A stretch of DNA of 6,525 bases from contig JAFDFH010000263.1 in NCBI GenBank assembly GCA_019309945.1, positions 1-6,525 on the forward strand, given 5' to 3'. Source of the stretch: Deltaproteobacteria bacterium. GTDB lineage: Bacteria > Desulfobacterota > Desulfobacteria > Desulfobacterales > JAFDFH01. Of this stretch, positions 5,279 to 6,525 are shown piece by piece. The translations under genes and the position numbers were made by a program. The number at the start of each line of letters is the position of its first letter. The first letter of the stretch is position 1. Under the pieces are notes generated by a model. The model searched no databases and was not told the origin of the DNA. It saw nothing but the letters and a program-made list of their open reading frames with translations.

Positions 5279-5551
5279 GTAACCGTTCACGGCTTGAAAC
5301 TTGAAATTGGAAAGTAGAAATTGGGAAGAGATGAAGCGAGTTTACGAGTTGGATGTCTACAAATGAAGAAACCCAATCATGGTTGCGAAAATTAATCCGA
5401 AGAAAAGTTTTATCTGAGTCAAACGCGACAGAATGCAAAGCAATAGTTGAAAAACTCGGCCCCCAATTGAATGCGTTCATCAACCGTACAAAAGCATGAA
5501 GGCCAAATTTCCAATTTCTATTTTCTAATTTCAACGTTCCGTGAACGGTTA
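5279..5551. mobile_element. Four-helix-bundle mini-element, copy 2
   Basis: Same family and orientation as the copy at 4249-4493, about 1030 bp further on. The left terminus GTAACCGTTCACGG is intact. The right terminus reads CCGTGAACGGTTA and then GT instead of CC, so it is slightly eroded, and no target duplication is visible. The inner GAAATTGG-type arms are the same as in copy 1. The interior is longer than in copy 1 because a different segment was lost, so the two deletions were independent or came from different parents. Its right end lies only about 18 bp before the first codon of the conserved pgsA N-terminus. Confidence 0.82.
5331..5499 (+). pseudogene. Four-helix bundle (S23/IVP-type) protein, internally deleted, out of frame
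   Basis: ATG 5331 gives MKRVYELDVYK, then TGA at 5364-5366. One base on, from GAA 5365, the C-terminal half is fully open for 44 codons to TGA 5497-5499: it reads EETQSWLRKLIRRKVLSESN and continues through ATECKAIVEKLGPQLNAFIN to RTKA. This is the typical last two helices of the family. The central helices, with the usual AANIAEG-type motif, are gone and the junction shifts the frame, so no whole protein can be made. Codon 5 is still TAC (Tyr) where copy 1 has a stop. Copy 1 supplies the end of helix 1 and copy 2 the C-terminal half, which together outline an ancestral gene of ordinary family size. Confidence 0.83.
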
Positions 5552-5589
5552 GTGCTAAAATAACAAAAATATTAAGTCATCCCAACAGT

Positions 5590-6108
5590 TTGACGCTATA
5601 TCGGGCTCTTTCCGTACCGGCCGTCGTGGTTCTGCTGTTGTTTCCGAACCGGATGTGTACACTTATTGCTGTTGTGGTGTTTAGTGCGGCAGCGATCACT
5701 GATTATCTCGATGGCTATTTGGCAAGACGTCGGGGACTTGTGACCACTTTTGGCAAAGTCATGGATCCGGTTGCGGACAAACTTCTGGTTTCTTCCGCTT
5801 TTATCATGATGGCTTCCCACGGCTGGGTGCCTGCCTGGATGGTTTGTATCATCATCGGTCGGGAACTCGCAGTTACGGGTTTAAGAAACATTATCGCTGA
5901 AAAAAAGGAAGATGTATCTGCATCCAAGCTTGGAAAATACAAAACAGGCTTTCAGATTGCCGCCATAATTCCACTTTTAATTCACTATCCTTATTTCGGG
6001 ATCGATTTTCATGCCATCGGGACTTTTTTCTTGTGGGGTGCTCTGGTGTTTACGGTTTGGTCCGGGGTCGACTATTTCATTCGCTTTAGAAACCTTCTTG
6101 AAATGTAA
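5590..6108 (+). CDS. pgsA: CDP-diacylglycerol--glycerol-3-phosphate 3-phosphatidyltransferase
   Basis: An inner-membrane enzyme making phosphatidylglycerol phosphate, the first committed step to phosphatidylglycerol and cardiolipin. The CDP-alcohol phosphotransferase signature is complete: D-x2-DG-x2-AR-x8-G-x3-D-x3-D, with Asp38, Asp41, Gly42, Ala45, Arg46, Gly55, Asp59 and Asp63 counted from TTG 5590. GRELAVTGLR (90-99) is also typical. About five to six hydrophobic segments are visible. From TTG 5590 it has 172 residues. However, family similarity (PN-x-LT-x-x-R, as in NIPTLLTLFR of E. coli) continues upstream as LSHPNSLTLYR, and the frame is open back to 5545 with no ATG, GTG or TTG. The real start may be ATA 5569 (about 179 residues), or the start region was damaged by the element just upstream. 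No Shine-Dalgarno is visible for either start. Confidence 0.93.
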   Translation: MTLYRALSVPAVVVLLLFPNRMCTLIAVVVFSAAAITDYLDGYLARRRGLVTTFGKVMDPVADKLLVSSAFIMMASHGWVPAWMVCIIIGRELAVTGLRNIIAEKKEDVSASKLGKYKTGFQIAAIIPLLIHYPYFGIDFHAIGTFFLWGALVFTVWSGVDYFIRFRNLLEM

Positions 6109-6167
6109 CCCAACATTTTGGTTGACCTAAGATCTGTTTGCGAAATCGGCAATTGCGGAAATTAGGG

Positions 6168-6196
6168 TTGACAAAATTGCAAGAACTATTTAATGA
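6168..6196 (+). promoter_or_regulatory. Probable sigma-70 type promoter of the tRNA genes
   Basis: A perfect -35 TTGACA (6168-6173) lies upstream of a TA-rich -10 region: TTTAAT (6189-6194, 15-bp spacer, 5 of 6 consensus) or the poorer TAATGA (6191-6196, 17-bp spacer). Transcription would start near 6200-6204, a few bases before the first tRNA, which is the expected place. The spacer length is not ideal, so the -10 assignment is uncertain. Confidence 0.55.
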
Positions 6197-6210
6197 ATGA
6201 AGCACTTAGA

Positions 6211-6285
<75 letters not shown>

Positions 6286-6298
6286 TAAGATATTTTTT

Positions 6299-6373
6299 GG
6301 CGGCATAGCCAAGTGGTAAGGCAGCGGTCTGCAAAACCGCTATACATCAGTTCGAATCTGATTGCCGCCTCCA
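6299..6373 (+). tRNA. tRNA-Cys (anticodon GCA)
   Basis: Acceptor GGCGGCA (6299-6305) pairs with TGCCGCC (6363-6369); anticodon stem GCGGT/ACCGC with loop CTGCAAA (6329-6335, anticodon GCA at 6331-6333); T arm ATCAG/CTGAT with loop TTCGAAT (6351-6357). The discriminator T (6370), which CysRS requires, and an encoded CCA (6371-6373) are present. It starts 13 nt after tRNA-Gly, so both come from one transcript. No tRNA-Leu follows, unlike in E. coli. Confidence 0.97.
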
Positions 6374-6381
6374 ATGAAATC

Positions 6382-6411
6382 AAGCGGGTTTAAATCAAAC
6401 CCGCTTTTTTT
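6382..6411 (+). terminator. Rho-independent terminator of the tRNA operon
   Basis: Perfect 9-bp stem AGCGGGTTT (6383-6391) and AAACCCGCT (6397-6405) with a 5-nt loop AAATC, followed by a run of seven T (6405-6411). The A before the stem can extend pairing into the T-run. It lies 9 nt after the tRNA-Cys CCA end and is the only canonical intrinsic terminator seen in the window. Confidence 0.93.
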
Positions 6412-6416
6412 ATGCC

Positions 6417-6525
6417 ATGAGACCTTTGCAAAACATCCCATTTGCCCGATCTCTGCGTTATGCTCAAAATTTTATCCTCGGAATATCAACTATATGCCTG
6501 CGGTAAAATTTTTCGCAGGCCCCTC
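6417..6525. repeat. Edge of another intergenic repeat or insertion element, cut by window end
   Basis: Starts with TGAGACCTTTGCAAAAC (6418-6434), which resembles the terminal repeats seen on some insertion elements of this bacterial group (from memory, not verified). An imperfect hairpin follows: arm 6462-6486 (GCTCAAAATTTTATCC and on) against arm 6492-6516 (its partner ends GGTAAAATTTTTCGC), loop of about 5 nt. No open frame of note lies here. The sequence runs off the window, so its other end and size are unknown. Confidence 0.5.

Noticed and set aside
4249..5551. Diversity-generating retroelement or 23S rRNA intervening sequence
   Set aside because: The four-helix protein type recalls both, but there is no reverse transcriptase, template/variable repeat pair or rRNA sequence in the window.
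6122..6127. TTGACC as an alternative -35 box upstream of the tRNAs
   Set aside because: No acceptable -10 hexamer lies 16-18 bp downstream, and TTGACA at 6168 is better placed.

Overview
The window looks like chromosomal DNA of a mesophilic Desulfobacterota (deltaproteobacterial) species, probably in or near the Desulfobacterales. This is inferred from gene order (argH, lipoprotein, lysA, dapF, then folK; pgsA followed by tRNA-Gly and tRNA-Cys), from protein style, and from intergenic spacers packed with short palindromic repeats. No 16S or other taxonomic marker is present.

Layout. Positions 2-415 are the 3' end of argH. A 120-bp array of fifteen 8-bp units (412-531) follows; it contains both the argH stop codon and the start codon of the next gene, a small FN3-like lipoprotein (523-960). 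Then come lysA (1016-2269), a 172-bp non-autonomous mobile element with a perfect 8-bp target duplication (2277-2448), dapF (2487-3311), a palindromic repeat (3341-3409), folK (3462-3959) and an overlapping small membrane-anchored TRASH-type protein (3956-4225). A transaldolase gene (4521-5168) sits between two direct copies of a second mobile element (4249-4493 and 5279-5551). Each copy carries a decayed, internally deleted gene for a four-helix bundle (S23/IVP-type) protein. pgsA (about 5590-6108) is followed by a promoter, tRNA-Gly(GCC), tRNA-Cys(GCA), a strong terminator and the edge of another repeat family that runs to the window end.

Function. ArgH finishes arginine synthesis. DapF and LysA perform the last two steps to lysine, and DapF also supplies meso-diaminopimelate for peptidoglycan. 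FolK is a folate enzyme, transaldolase acts in the pentose phosphate pathway, and PgsA starts phosphatidylglycerol synthesis. All are ordinary housekeeping genes.

The unusual content lies between the genes. Almost every spacer that is not an overlap or very short has been colonised by a repeat. Two unrelated-looking repeat families share termini beginning GTAA and show 8-bp (one perfect, one 7 of 8) flanking duplications. That combination is typical of IS66-family transposition, so both could be passengers mobilised by an IS66-type transposase that is not in this window. The spacers 4226-4520 and 5169-5589 hold only these elements; I see no intact gene in them.
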